The position numbers and the translations under genes were made by a program. 64,000 nucleotides of DNA from Telopea speciosissima (Eukaryota > Streptophyta > Magnoliopsida > Proteales > Proteaceae): assembly GCF_018873765.1 (NCBI RefSeq), contig NC_057919.1, positions 59,309,484 to 59,373,483 of the forward strand, written 5' to 3'. This document shows positions 22,761 to 33,920 of the stretch, in pieces. Under the pieces are notes generated by a model. It had not been told where the DNA came from. It worked only from the letters and a program-made list of their open reading frames with translations, and made no database searches. Within the stretch, counting starts at the first letter, position 1. Every line of letters starts with the position of its first letter.

Positions 22761-23039
22761 GGCCGAGCCCGAGATCCGATCGCGAGCTCGAGCACTTTGA
22801 GATGACTCGAATACCAGAAAAGAGAATGCCGCGCGACTCCTTATCTAAGTTGGCCGAGGCCGACCTCCAATACTTGAGCCGATCAGTATACATAGAAATA
22901 TTGGAGAAGCCATCCTTACAAGAAGAGAGCTTAAAGCACATAGAAGAGGATGGGCCGACTGGTTGGACCCCATTGTCAACTACTTAGAGAATGACCTGCT
23001 CCCTGGGAACCGAGATGAAGCAAGGAAGGTCAAGATCCG

Positions 23040-24145
23040 AGCTTCAAAGTATTCAATGATCGACGGAGTACTCTACAAAGGCGATCTCGGCCCCTCTTCT
23101 CCGATGTGGGACCGAAGGGGGCCGAGTATGCATTAGCCGAGGTGCATGAGGGAATTTGCGGAAGTCACATGGGCGCCGAGCTCGGCATACAAGATACTTG
23201 GCAAGGATTCTATTGGCCAAGAATGCAAGAAGAGGCCATGAAATACGTGAAGACGTGTAAGAAGTGCCAACTGCTTTCGCCGATCCCAAGCCGACCGACA
23301 ACAAAATTAACCCCAATCTGAGCCCAATCCCATTCGCTATGTGGGGAATGGATATTCTCGGAGATTTCACCCCAAGATCGGGAAACGGAAAATACGTAGT
23401 AGTGGCCATCGATTACTTCACCAAGTGGGTCGAGGCCGAGCCCTCGCCACCATCACCGAAAAGAACATGGAAAATTTTTTTCGAGATAAGGTCATCTACC
23501 GGTTGGGCTACGAAAGTTCTCATCACGATAATGGCACGCAATTCAACAACCCGGCCTTCCGAGAAGTGCGAGCACTTCCACATTGACTTCCGACCCATCT
23601 CGGTCGCTCACCCACAAGCAAGCGGACAAGTGGAAGTGTCCAACCGAACATTACTCGCCGGTATTAAGAGAAGGTTGGATGAGGCCAAGGGAGATGGGTG
23701 GAAGAACTCCCAAGCGTCCTATGGGCATATCGGACGACCGTGAGAACTCCAACCGGGAGAGTCCATTTCGCCCGCTTATGGGACCGAAGCCCTCGCACCG
23801 GTTGAAGTTATGGCTTCATCATACCGAGTGCTCAATTTCGATGAGAAGACCTATGAAGATGGGTTGCGAGCCAATTTGGACTTCCTCGATGAAGTCAGAA
23901 AATGCCCTACTCCGAAGCGTGGCGTACCAACAAGACGGCAAGCTACTATGACTCAAGAGTCAAAGAGCGGCATTTTCGTCAAGGGGACCTTGTTCTCGAA
24001 AACTCAGCGCATCTCGGCCGAGGCAACAAGGAAAATTAGCACCAAGCGGAAGGCCGTACATAGTCTCCAAGCAAATTCGCCTGGCGCATATCGCTCTTGC
24101 GGACGGGCAAGAAGGTACCGAGACCTTGGAACTCGGAAAATTTGA
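23040..24145 (+). pseudogene. pol: Element B integrase (frameshifted)
   Basis: The zinc-binding HHCC module is intact in one frame at 23106-23321 (EVHEGICGSHMG, then CKKCQLL). The catalytic core has the first Asp in WGMDILGDFTP (about 23340-23370), FTKWVEAEP (about 23420), the second Asp in DNGTQF (about 23528, in another frame) and the Glu region AHPQASGQVEVSNRTLLAGI (about 23608-23668). The pol tail ends near 24145 with LGTRKI. Integrase would insert the cDNA. Here it is split over at least three frames. AATAAA follows at 24204. Confidence 0.8.
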
Positions 24146-24251
24146 AAAAGTTTTTCAATAATTCAACATGATTGTATTCGGTTTCGATTCCGGCATTTGA
24201 TTCAATAAAGTCTTTTCTCCAACAAGCAACGTATTGGCAAGCTCCCAAGTC

Positions 24252-24590
24252 GAAGTCATAAGACCGGTCCTCATAGACCAGGCCGACATCAAAGACCGAC
24301 CCTCATAGGTTGGCAGCCAAGTCATAAGACCGGTCCTCATAGACCAGGCCGACATCAAAGACCGACCCTCATAGGTCGGCGGCCAAGTCATAAGACCGGT
24401 CCTCATAGACCAGGCCGACATCAAGGACCGACCCTCATATGTCGGCAGCCAAGTCATAAGACCGGTCCTCATAGACCAGGCCAACATCAAAGACCGACCC
24501 TCATAGGTCGGCGGCCAAGTCATAAGACCGGTCCTCATAGACCAGGCCGACATCAAAGACCGACCCTCATAGGTTGTCACCGGGTCGTAA
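24252..24590. repeat. 66-bp tandem repeat of element B
   Basis: Five-plus units starting at about 24252, 24318, 24384, 24450, 24516 and 24582, each containing AAGACCGGTCCTCATAGACC and GACCGACCCTCATAGGTCGG. Same unit length and near-identical sequence as element A 8242-8757, with GGCCGACATCAAAG in place of GGCCGACCTCAAAG. It lies between the pol end and the opposite-strand gene. Confidence 0.9.
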
Positions 24591-24599
24591 GACCTGTCC

Positions 24600-25020
24600 A
24601 AATAGACATGGCCGACATCTCAAGGGCCGCCATTCTTATTTGGCCGAGCCTAACAAAGTACAAAACTAAGCCAAGGAATTGGGCTCGGCCGGGAAGGATA
24701 TTCGGCCATGTATCCGCGTATGGGGCGAATTAAACAACTAAGGTGAGGATCACATTGACCTCGGCATTGCATGGTCGAAACCGCCGACAACGGGGAACAT
24801 GGATAAAAAAGAGACGAGTTCCTAAGCTCGGCTAGGGAAACAACTGCGAGATCGGCCACAAACAAAATAGAATACGCAAGGAAAAGAATATTGAGGGCGC
24901 CGAGTTCAAATACTTAGACAAATTTTGACAAAAATAAATTGTTTATTCATTGAAAGCCACCGATCGGCACGGTTACAAAAAGAGGCCGCTCGGCCCCACA
25001 AAAAAAAAAAAAAAAAAAAA
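24600..25020. other. Element B spacer between repeats and antisense gene
   Basis: No coding sequence. It aligns with element A from about 8758 to 9165. It ends in a 23-base A run (about 25000-25022) that on the opposite strand forms the end of the antisense gene region. Confidence 0.5.
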
Positions 25021-25022
25021 AA

Positions 25023-27300
25023 ATTTTTTACATCTCCGCCTCCTCGGCGGGACTTGAAGCAGCCTCGAGGCGTCCGCGGTGTTGGGCTCGGCGGGGGTCT
25101 TGAGGTCCAGCTACGGAGGGACGACATCGGCGAAGCAGGTGCCTCGGGCCGAGCTTGGGTGACCTCGGCTCCCTCCTCATCTCCCATCTCCCCTGCAAAG
25201 TAGTCGCATCGTCGTCAAAGCGGGAGAGATTGAGATCGGGATACGTGGCCTTGATCTCGGCCAAAAGCTCAGCTCGGCCGCTTCAAAACCTTCGCGAAGG
25301 AGGCTTCTCGATCTCGTGGTAGATATTGGCGTACTCCTCCAGTGGAGATAGTCGCTAATCGCGCCCGAGCCGTGGCCAGATTTTCCTTGGCCTTCTCCTT
25401 CACCTCGGCGAGCCGAGACTGCGCAGGCCCCGACCCTCTCTCTGCTGGCCACCTCGGCCCGAGAGCTCTCCACTCGGCCTCGGCAGGTGAGCTTCTCTTG
25501 GGTCTCCCGCGCCTCGAACGGCATCTCGGGGCGTCCGATAAGCCTTCTTGCCTGGACGTCAAGGAATAGTTCTCGGTCGGGAGCCGCTCGAAGTGGAGCA
25601 TAGTCTCCTTCGCTTGGCGAACCCCTACAAAAAGCATGAGAACAAAGAATCGGGATAAACTACACATATCGGATCATAGGCGGGCCGACAAGGAAACTTA
25701 CCATATTGAAGTCTTGAAATAGGGTGGAGAGGAGCTCGGGTCGGACGGCGCCTCCGGCTTCTCCTTGTCGGCTGGGAGCCGACGGCATCCAGCCACTCCC
25801 TTGGCGTGAGCGGCCGACGTCAAGGCCGAGTCCCCGGGAAGAGGCGCCAGGTCGGCCTCACGGGGGCGTTGTTGGCGAAGCCCTCCCGGGACGTATCGGG
25901 AGATGTTGGTGGGGAGGCCACGGGCGGAAGGCCGCCACTTGTCGAGTTAACCGAGAGCTTCGGCGTTTAATGTCTCTCGGCGGGCTCCTCTCGCCTTTTG
26001 GCCTTTCCCCTTTCTCGGAGACACGGCCGACCCGTGTTCTTCTCGGCCTCCAGGCCGACCACCGCATCCGATGGTCGGCATCACCCCCTTTCCCTTGGAG
26101 GCCTTGGAGGACTCGCCCGGGGTTTCTTCTCTGAATTCTTCTTCTTCCTGCGCTGATGATCTCGGCCCGAAGCCGAGCTGTGTCCATAGGAGGAATGTGG
26201 CCGACCCTTGCAAGAGAAATCGAAAACACAAAAACGAGTGAACAAGAAAAGAAAGCTAAGTAACGAGGTCAGCTCGGACAACAAAGACAGGCTGGCAAGG
26301 GCTCCTACCCGGGGTCATATGCCAACTCTGGAGAAACCCCTCGTCCCGAAGGTGGAGAACATCGAAGGGCGGACGCTGGGGATCAGGTCGAGCGAGGTCA
26401 TCTCGTTCTCGGTCAAGGGTAATACTCTATTGACATAATTCAGATTCATCTCCTTCCACTCGGTTCGGAGAGGGCTGTTGGGAATGGAAGCGAAGAAGAA
26501 ACGGGGCTTCAAGTATTTGTTGAAGGTCGGCGTGCCGACAAAACTTGTGACCGCCTAGAGCGCGCTCTTCCCCGATCGGGCGCGAAATAATACCACCCCT
26601 TCTCGGGAGACTTCTTCGGAAGAAGAGCCGAGAGAAAAGCGCCACGCTAGCACCTCGGCCCATCTCGCGAGCAGGCGTAGAAGCCATAGACGGCCAGCCG
26701 GAGTTCGGCACCGGTGACCGGGAGATAGGTGGAAGTGGTCCAAGATCAGTCCACCAGTGAGAAGCGGGAGCGAAACCCGTACTTGAAGGCGTCTCGTCTG
26801 AGCCACCTCGCCGGGCTCGATGAAGCGAGGCCATCTCCCGGGATTAGGAACTCGAGCTGTATGTCCTCGGGGATGGCGTAGGTCGTCCTCGGATAGTCGA
26901 GGTCGGCCTCCGTGATCGTGCTCGGGCAGTCTGCCGACACTTCCTTCCTCGGGCTCGGGCGTCGGTAGCAGCCGACCGAGCCAGCCCCCACCTCGGGACG
27001 AATCTTCCTCACTTGACTCTTCATCGGATGAGGACGACCCGGAGTTCTCGGCCGGGATCGTAGCCGTGGATTGGGCCGCGTGGTCGGACTCCATGGGTAA
27101 CGAGGCTCGGCCACCTCGGCCCACGAAGCTCCACTACGTCGGGCTCATCGATGTCGAGCCCAAAGTCTATGGTGGGAGAGCGAACGGGAGTTCTCGGCTC
27201 GGACTCGTGCCCTCTGCCGCGCTGGCAGAGCGGTTCGCCCATAGGACTACTACAAGCCCGACATCTTTCAGGCGGAGATGACTTCATTGGTTGAAGAAGA
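25023..27300 (-). pseudogene. Opposite-strand spliced gene of element B
   Basis: A multi-exon gene antisense to gag-pol. The N-terminal part (about 27300-26309) includes PTIDFGLDIDEPDVVELRG, an acidic SSSSDEESSEEDSS stretch and the conserved core YAIPEDIQLEFLIPGDG, DAFKYGFR, LILDHFHLSPGHR. This resembles the 'putative gypsy-type transposon' domain found in Tat antisense ORFs. Intron 1 is about 26308-26207 (GTAGGA...TTGCAAG). Intron 2 is about 25701-25625 (GTAAGT...TTGTAG) and joins LLSTLFQDFNM to GVRQAKETMLHFERL in phase. The C-terminal part is Ala/Arg/Glu-rich, probably coiled coil, ending LLAEIKATYPDLNLSRFDDD. Frameshifts break it. A TATA box lies upstream at 27520-27511. Role unknown. Confidence 0.6.
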
Positions 27301-27510
27301 GGCGAGCGGGAATGAAACGACACGAGTTGATCACGAAGCGAAGCTTGGCAGTCGATCGAGGACAAACTTGCCGAGAAGTCTACCGAGATCCACCGAGTTG
27401 ACGGACCCAAACTTGCGAGAAGTCTACCGAGATCTACCGAGGTGACGGATCCAAACTTGCCGAGAAGTCAATAACTTGAAGAAGTGAAGAATGAATAGTT
27501 AGGAGTCACC

Positions 27511-27520
27511 TATTTATAAT
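27511..27520 (-). promoter_or_regulatory. Candidate TATA box of element B antisense gene
   Basis: The minus strand reads ATTATAAATA about 200 bp upstream of the first plausible start codon of the antisense gene and outside the LTR. This block is missing from element A, which also lacks the gene. Confidence 0.5.
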
Positions 27521-27753
27521 CCTTGGGTCCCTCGATCCAACGGTCGACGAGCTCAACATGATCCAACGGCCCGAGATCAAAGGGCGTTTGAATTTCGAGC
27601 CCGCCATAATGATGCCGACGTGACAACGGCCCAACCGTCGGATCGTGCGTCAAATCCGAGCGATAAATAATCTTGGCTCAACCGAGATTCTTCCCGACAA
27701 AGCGCCAGAATTTCACTCATCAGCCGAGCCGACACACGATGAGTGGGGGGCTG

Positions 27754-28456
27754 TGATGAGGCATAAAACACCCCACCTATCGAGGCGCCACGGGGCCGAC
27801 CCGACCTCGGTCAGAGAACCGAGTTGGGCCGAGCAGAAATTGGGCCGACCCCATATCCGATAAGTCACCCGACAAAGCCTGGTTTGTGCGAGCTTTCCGC
27901 GGCCGAGGCCGAGATTATACGGGTCACCGGGGACTCCTAGCCAACCTCATGGCCGAGACCAACCTCCTATCGGGCCGACCTCCATGGCCGACCCCACCGG
28001 CCGACCTCGTAGGCCGAGCCCTCCTCCATTGAGACTCCCATAGCACCCCAGGGATCTCAGGCCACGTCAAGACATCCGAGAATCACGGGATAAGGACCGA
28101 GCCACGATCCCGGCGCAAACAGAATCACACTCTACATGGACTCTTACCTTAATAAGAGTCCGACCCGAAAAATAACTCTCCACTCCGCTCTACGCGAGAG
28201 AACCTTCCGAAAGAAGGACTCCTACCATACTAGGACTCTCCCAACCGTCTCATCTCCTACTTACTCTATAAATACCCGGTATGGAGCTCTATTCCACATC
28301 TTGCTTTTTACTACGCAGATTCTGCTGTCGCGTTGGAGACTGACTTGAGCATCGGAGAGTCCTAGGCCGAGCCACACCGGCCCTCTTGCGCTCATTGCTT
28401 GGTTTTTGGAGTTCATCCACGGGCGAACCAAGCATCGGAGGTTTTCACACGCAACA
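27754..28456 (+). repeat. Element B 3' LTR
   Basis: 703 bp, TGATGAGGCATAAAACACCC...TTTTCACACGCAACA, preceded by polypurine tract GAGTGGGGGG at 27741-27750 and followed by the duplication AATGG (28457-28461). Confidence 0.9.
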
Positions 28457-28689
28457 AATGGACAGCATGTCCCAGACAGTAGCATGTCCTTCTGTTGATT
28501 TCATAATAGTAGAGAGATCTACTCTTCACCATCGAAAGCCTCCCTCAAAGGAAATAGTCGATCAATAAGTCCTTTCTTGGTCCAACAGATGAAACTCCTA
28601 AAATCACCGTTTACCAACGCCACCCAAGCCTCAACTTAGCTGGTTCAAAATCTAGGATCCACAAAAAAATATAACTCTCTCAACCGAAA

Positions 28690-29250
28690 ACTTAGGAGGG
28701 ATTATGTCAAGGGAGAACTCTCTCAAGCCTTTTCCTTTGAAGGTGAGACCCACCCCAAGACGAAGGATTTCTCGGCTAAATCTCATTCACATCAAAAGAA
28801 CAGCTCCTGCAGACCTAGCAGCAGCAGCAACAACAGTGGAGTGGAGGAGGCTTATTACCTTTTCCCCTTTTCCGTAGCCATGGAAGTTACAGATAAGACT
28901 AACAGACAGTTAAAATGGATAGAGAAAGGGAGACAGAGAACAGAGAGAAAACGGTTCTTCGGAAGATGAGGAGAACAGGTGGATTTAAAAAGGGGGCTCT
29001 GATGTAACTGTAACATCGGGGTGAGACGAAAATTGCGGAGAAAAAAAGGCAAAAGGGTGACACACAGATCGCTGACGTGGATGAGAACCCTCTTGTCGTT
29101 TTATACACGAATTAACAAAATTATAAAATTGTCCCTCAATTTCAAAATAAAAAAGTACAACTTATTTCCGTAGGCAGTACCGTCGCGGTAAGTAAGGGCG
29201 TCAACTTGGGTTCAGAACTGGACCGGTTCGAAACTGTTCTGATCCATTAG
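28690..29250 (-). other. Promoter/exon-1-like segment, copy 1
   Basis: On the minus strand a TC-rich leader (CTCTCTGTTCTCTGTCTCCC) runs into ATGGCTACGGAAAAGGGGAA (start at 28880) followed by GTAATAAG, a plausible 5' splice site, so it resembles the 5' end of a host gene encoding MATEKGKR. The segment recurs at 38880-39630 in the same orientation, where the ATG reads GTG. The downstream exons were not identified. Element B lies 234 bp further on, inside what would be intron 1. Confidence 0.4.
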
Positions 29251-29258
29251 AATAGGAG

Positions 29259-29637
29259 TAGGGTGTCAATCGATCTGGTTTTGGTTTTTGGTATGATTTG
29301 GTTCGATTCAAGATACAACATGTGAAAACTGAAATCGAATAGAAGCATGTGTTTCCAAATTATAATCGAATCGATACAATTCAGGTTTTGAACCCAATTT
29401 GTATTCGATTTGAACCTTATTTTAAGTGTCAGGGCAAGCTTTTTACATCTTTACAACAAAAAAAACAAAAAAAAACTCCTATTTGTCATAGTCATAATAA
29501 TCCATTAAATGTTTTCCAAGCATTAAAATGGAATAAAATTTATCATTCACATTAATTAAAACATTAAAAGAATATAATTTATTTGATACCTTATTGGGTT
29601 TGAAAATGGGTAATTTGATTCTAAATTGACACCCTTA
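29259..29637. mobile_element. hAT-like MITE (uninterrupted copy)
   Basis: Ends TAGGGTGTCAAT and TAAGGGTGTCAAT (reverse complement), 379 bp, with imperfect 8-bp flanks AATAGGAG and AATAAGAC. The interior phrases (ACATGTGAAA, AGCATGTGTTTCCAAATT, GCATTAAAATGGAA) are shared with a fragment at 33419-33563 and the interrupted copy at 39632-43410. This copy shows the state without the Mutator-like or foldback insertions. Confidence 0.7.
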
Positions 29638-29716
29638 AATAAGACAAGACGATTAGGGGATGGGTTTCCTAACAATTCCAAAACGAAAGCCAGCTATGAG
29701 AACTAGAACCGCTAGG

Positions 29717-30235
29717 TAGGGGTGTCAATTGGTCGGTTTAGGCCAGTTTTGGTTCGAGTTGAGTCGGTTTCGGTGTGGGAATGGTGAATCCAAAACCAAA
29801 CCAATAAGGAAAGTTCGATTTTGGTTTGGGTTGTATCGGTTTCTTGTAACGATTTGTTATCGGGAACAGCTTCGATTTTAGGCAATTTAACATACATATT
29901 TATACAAAACTATGGAAAAATCTGATTTTTTTTAAATGGGTTTCAGGTTGTTATTAGTTTCTTGTCGAGATAAATCAATTTGGTTTCGGTTTCAGTACAG
30001 ATTTTTTAACCGGTTTTGGTTTCTTTCGGTTTTGGGGTTATAATACCCCAATCTGAAAACTATCCAACAAGAGAGTGGTGCAGTTCGGCTCAGGCTGGTT
30101 TACCCGGTTCGTTCATAAAACTAGCTCAAACTAATAAAACGGTGAAAAAACCTGGACCGAACTTAACTGAACCGATCCTTATTGAACATGTTTTGGACTA
30201 GGGTACGACGGAACCAACTGAAAAACGGACCGCAC
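29717..30235. mobile_element. Partial hAT-like element
   Basis: Begins TAGGGGTGTCAATTGGTCGG, the canonical left end of this family, and continues with GGTTTCGGTTT-type low-complexity sequence to about 30235. No matching right terminus or target-site duplication was found, so it is truncated or rearranged. Confidence 0.4.
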
Positions 30236-30960
30236 CAAATCAAATGAATCGATAAAAAAAACACATTGAGTATGAGGTTGTGGATAGGTGAAATGATTAT
30301 CCATTGATTCCAATATTAGTGAGAAGATTTTTATGGTTTTAAGGAGATTATGGAATGGGAAATTGATTTACAGGAATGCTTCCATTGATCTCCTTGTTTA
30401 CTACACAAAATTAGTTGGACAGTTAAATGAATGATTTGATAATATGGTTCATTTTGTGATTTCAATATTAGTTAGCTTCTGACGTTTTAATATTAGTTAT
30501 CTTCCATTTACAATTTATTCCGCTTCCCATTACAATATAAACACTTCAAATCAAGGCTGAAGTCGTGCCCCGTGCGCTCGGCAGCAGTCTGCGCATAGGC
30601 CGCGCATGTGTAGCTTGTGCATGTATTGCTGGCCGCGCGTAGGCTGCGGGCGTGGGTCATGGGCAGGGACCGGGGTAAGAGAGTGTAGGGATGCCTGACA
30701 GCATGCGCTCTACCCCCATTTCCAAAAAAATTTTAAATTTCATCTTCTCCAATTGGGTACAATTTTTTCAAAAATTGAAAGAACATAATTTAAAAAGCAT
30801 AACCAACTCACATGAGCAAATTGCTAAAAGTTTAACAATCTTGTAACTACCCATGGCACATGGGAAAGCTAATTCAAGAAGAAAACTTAACAACTTGCAT
30901 CTCATACATAATAATTGCATCAAAAATTTAATTATGTGATATTCATGGATGAGAAAGGTG
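30236..30960. other. Intergenic DNA, possibly leader of a copia-type element on the minus strand
   Basis: No ORF. About 30560-30720 is unusually GC-rich (GCGCGGCC, CGCGCGTAGGC words). On the minus strand it lies downstream of a tRNA-Met-type primer-binding site at 30962-30975, so it may be the untranslated leader of a retroelement whose rest is gone. Confidence 0.3.
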
Positions 30961-30961
30961 G

Positions 30962-31390
30962 CTCTGATACGACACTGTTAGTCAAATAGCAGTCCAATAT
31001 GGGATCATCTCCTTGGTTGCCCTAGAAAATTAATACCAGATTGTATTTTGGGTTCACAAGAATTGAAAAGTCTGGTTGCCTAAGGGCACCCTATTTAAAT
31101 TTTAAGGTTTTTCATGGTCACCCCATGGGAACCCTTCTGTGATCCAATTAGGGTTTGGTATAAAAAAAAACATTATCAAATCCTTCTCTTTCCTGTCCCA
31201 CAAAATTATGAGATCTATAAGAGAGAGAAAACTCATCTCTTTTCCATCAAATGGAAAGAGGAATCCATCACATACCCAAATGCGGAGCGGAAAGAGATTG
31301 ATTCGAGTTTCTTTCACATTCCATGGTTATCATATAATTAAAAACAAGAGGAATCAATAAGAACTTGCTAAACTAGGAGATTTCTTCTTC
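30962..31390 (-). repeat. Possible LTR with adjoining tRNA-Met primer-binding site
   Basis: GCTCTGATACGA at 30961-30972 is, on the minus strand, TCGTATCAGAGC, one base from the usual TGGTATCAGAGC complementary to initiator tRNA-Met. The plus-strand sequence from TGTTAGTCAAATAGC (30976) would be the LTR end (…TAACA on the minus strand). The other LTR end and a partner copy were not found. Curiously, the gag fragment lies on the wrong side of this site for one simple element. Confidence 0.3.
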
Positions 31391-31420
31391 TGAATTTTCT
31401 CGCTTTTTCCTTTATGAGTC

Positions 31421-32143
31421 TTACCTTTTTTTTTTCTTTCCTTTGTTCTTGGAAGAACTTTCTCTCACCTCGGTGAGGTGCACTTCTGTCTTTTCCTTTT
31501 TAATCACTCTCTCGGCTTCTTGTAACTTATTATCTAGCTCGGTCAACTGAACATCTAACTTGTTCATATTGAAATTGAAAATAAAGGAGCTGAATGAACC
31601 GGGGAGAGATTTAAAAATTACGTTCCTCTTATACTTCAAAGAGAACTTTTCAGAACCTAAACCCTCCAATTGTTCGAACAGGTTTCGAATTTTCATCACG
31701 TGGTCCAAAACCGGAGTTTCAGGTTCCATCTTGAGATTGTGGATCTTATCCACCAGTTCATACTTTATGTGGGTGTCTTGTTGGCTATACAACTCCTTGA
31801 TTTTAGCCATCATATCACCCGCAGAAGATATTCCCTTAACAGACTCGACAATATATTTGTCAATGGAATCCAAAATGTACAGTTGGGTCTTTGAATCCCT
31901 TTGATGGTAGGATTTGAAGATGCCCACCCTTTCCTTTAGGTGTTCCGTGGTAAATTCAGTAGTACCCTCAGTTCCATCCATATCAACAGATGTTATAGTG
32001 GGAGACTCTTCCGTTAGGATAGAGTCAAGTCCCTCAGCCTTGAGAAGGAACATAATGTTACGATGCCAATCTTCATAATTCGGTCCGATCAATTTTGATT
32101 GGGTGATAAGTGACATAAGGGTGTTGTTGATTAGGGCAGTCAT
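31421..32143 (-). pseudogene. gag: Ty1/copia gag fragment
   Basis: A 240-residue open frame. SKLIGPNYEDWHRNIMFLLK is the N-terminal signature of copia gag proteins (the 'gag-polypeptide of LTR copia-type' family). YIVESVKGISSAGDMMAKIK, HIKYELVDKIHNLKMEPETP and FKSLPGSFSSFIFNFNMNKL follow in the usual order. It ends in a lysine run before any CCHC zinc knuckle, and no protease or RT follows. It is intact as an ORF but is a relic: the downstream 450 bp on that strand is a possible LTR rather than pol. Confidence 0.8.
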
Positions 32144-33418
32144 GTCGAAAAGATCTACACATGTACAATTAAGAGCACAATAAATATCGTGACCATTGAA
32201 TTTTGATTTTGGGCTAATTAAAACAATGGTCCTTCATCTTTTTCATATCCCTCCAAAATAAAAAAAAAATGTATTGGAACTCACTAATCCTTGCATGTAA
32301 AACTTATCCTATCGGGGATCATCCCACATACGGTGATTGGGTGGACTATTCTGTCCGTCTCCTAGTCTTCCAATGTAATTAGCCACTTGAGTGTCATGTC
32401 CAAATCCTGTCGGCTGACACACACTCAAGTCATGTGTATTACTAATAATTCAGAATGAATCATGGCATCATGAGAGATGACCCACTAACGCAGTGCCCTC
32501 CCACTATCCATGTCCATTTTCTATCCAATGGGAGAAGGTGTAGACCGTATGGTAGTGAGATCCTCACAACCTTCTATCGGCTCTCTTGTGGGGACCTTAT
32601 TACTTACCTCTACATCCATCATCAAAAGGGGACCATGAACAAAGATCTACCGGTTAAGATCTATCCATATCACACATGCTTTTAAAATTGAAGGGTAAAC
32701 GATCGCGCACAAAATATATTGCCATATATAGAAAATGTAACACACAAGGTAACACATATATGAATTGTGGTTATGAGATGGTAGGTTTAGTGAGAATAAT
32801 AACGTATTATTACTCCTACTAAATCAATAATTATTTAATTAATTTAATGTGAAAAAAACTATGCATCCAATGAATCAAGTGATGCACAAAAAAGTGCTTG
32901 CTCCATCCATTGGCATCTTCATGCTTTGTTTCTTGCATCTTCATGCTCTTTTCTATCTCCTTCCATCATCGTATGTTGGCCTCCATTTTTCTTTAAGATC
33001 TTCAAAATCTCCATCGGTTGAACTTACATAAAATAAATAAAATTATAACCTAGTTCTCTATACATTTTCCTTAGGGAAGAAACCCCATTGGTAAACACAA
33101 CCCATCATTGGATTGTCCAAGGGGTGGAGTACATAATTTTATCAAAAAGAATAAGGGGAGAGAGATAGAGAGGAAAGAGAGCACAACGCACATCACATTC
33201 CATATTTCACATGAACAATTAAATACCACCATCCACATAAATTTACAAATTAAATTCATTCCCATAACCACCAAGATAAAATAAAAATTCTTCATGTTCT
33301 AGTCCAATAAGGTAATGATACATGTGACCCCACATCAACATGTAGCAAAATTGGGTGAATGCAAATCACCTCCTTAACCATTAAGTGTGAGTGCATTCCA
33401 AAAATTGAACTAAAAAGT
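32144..33418. other. Intergenic DNA
   Basis: No gene seen. About 32300-32660 resembles untranslated leader or LTR sequence of copia-type elements on the minus strand (adjacent to the gag fragment), but no repeat boundaries were found. The remainder is AT-rich. Confidence 0.3.
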
Positions 33419-33563
33419 ATAACATGTGAAACCTGAAACCGAATAGGAGCATGTGTTTCCAAATTATAATCGAACCAATACGATTAGGTTTCATATTGAG
33501 TTTTGACCTCGGTTTGTATTCGATTTGGACCTTATTTTGGGTGTCTAGGCAAGCTTTTTACAT
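33419..33563. mobile_element. Fragment of the hAT-like MITE, copy 3
   Basis: Matches 29310-29455 and 39685-39810 (ACATGTGAAACCTG, AGCATGTGTTTCCAAATT, GGTTTGTATTCGATTT). It is cut on the right by the foldback element, and its left end is missing. Confidence 0.65.
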
Positions 33564-33920
33564 GGGGCAATTACTATCACTACCCTACACTCAGCCTATA
33601 TTTACTAAAACTACCCTACCTTAAACTTCTTTTCTGATACTACTCTACTTTTAAACTTTTACATCTCCTTCTACCCTCATATTTTTAAATACCCAGAATG
33701 CCCTTCCTTTTCACCTAGTAACATGCTAATCTATTTAACCTACCATTCATCTTCTACTTGTTTATTTTTTTTTGTCATTAAAATAGTAAAAAATCAAAGC
33801 ACCCACGCACTTCTTCTCTCTCTCTCGTTTTTTACTGATTTTTTTTTGTTTTTTCTTCAATTTTTGTATTTAATTAATTTGTTATTCAACATTTCATCCT
33901 CATCGTTCTTCTTCGAATAG

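Larger units (their letters stand above)
17545..28456 (+). mobile_element. Element B: full-length Tat-lineage Ty3/gypsy retrotransposon
   Basis: 10,912 bp with LTRs at 17545-18250 and 27754-28456 and a perfect 5-bp duplication AATGG at 17540-17544 and 28457-28461. The order is LTR, primer-binding site, gag, protease, RT, RNase H, a second RNase H, integrase, 66-bp repeats, an opposite-strand gene, polypurine tract (GAGTGGGGGG) and LTR. The duplicated RNase H and the opposite-strand gene near the 3' LTR are traits of Tat elements (Ogre, Retand and Grande types). Coding regions carry many one- or two-base indels relative to element A and to the protein consensus, so as written it is not functional. 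Confidence 0.9.
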
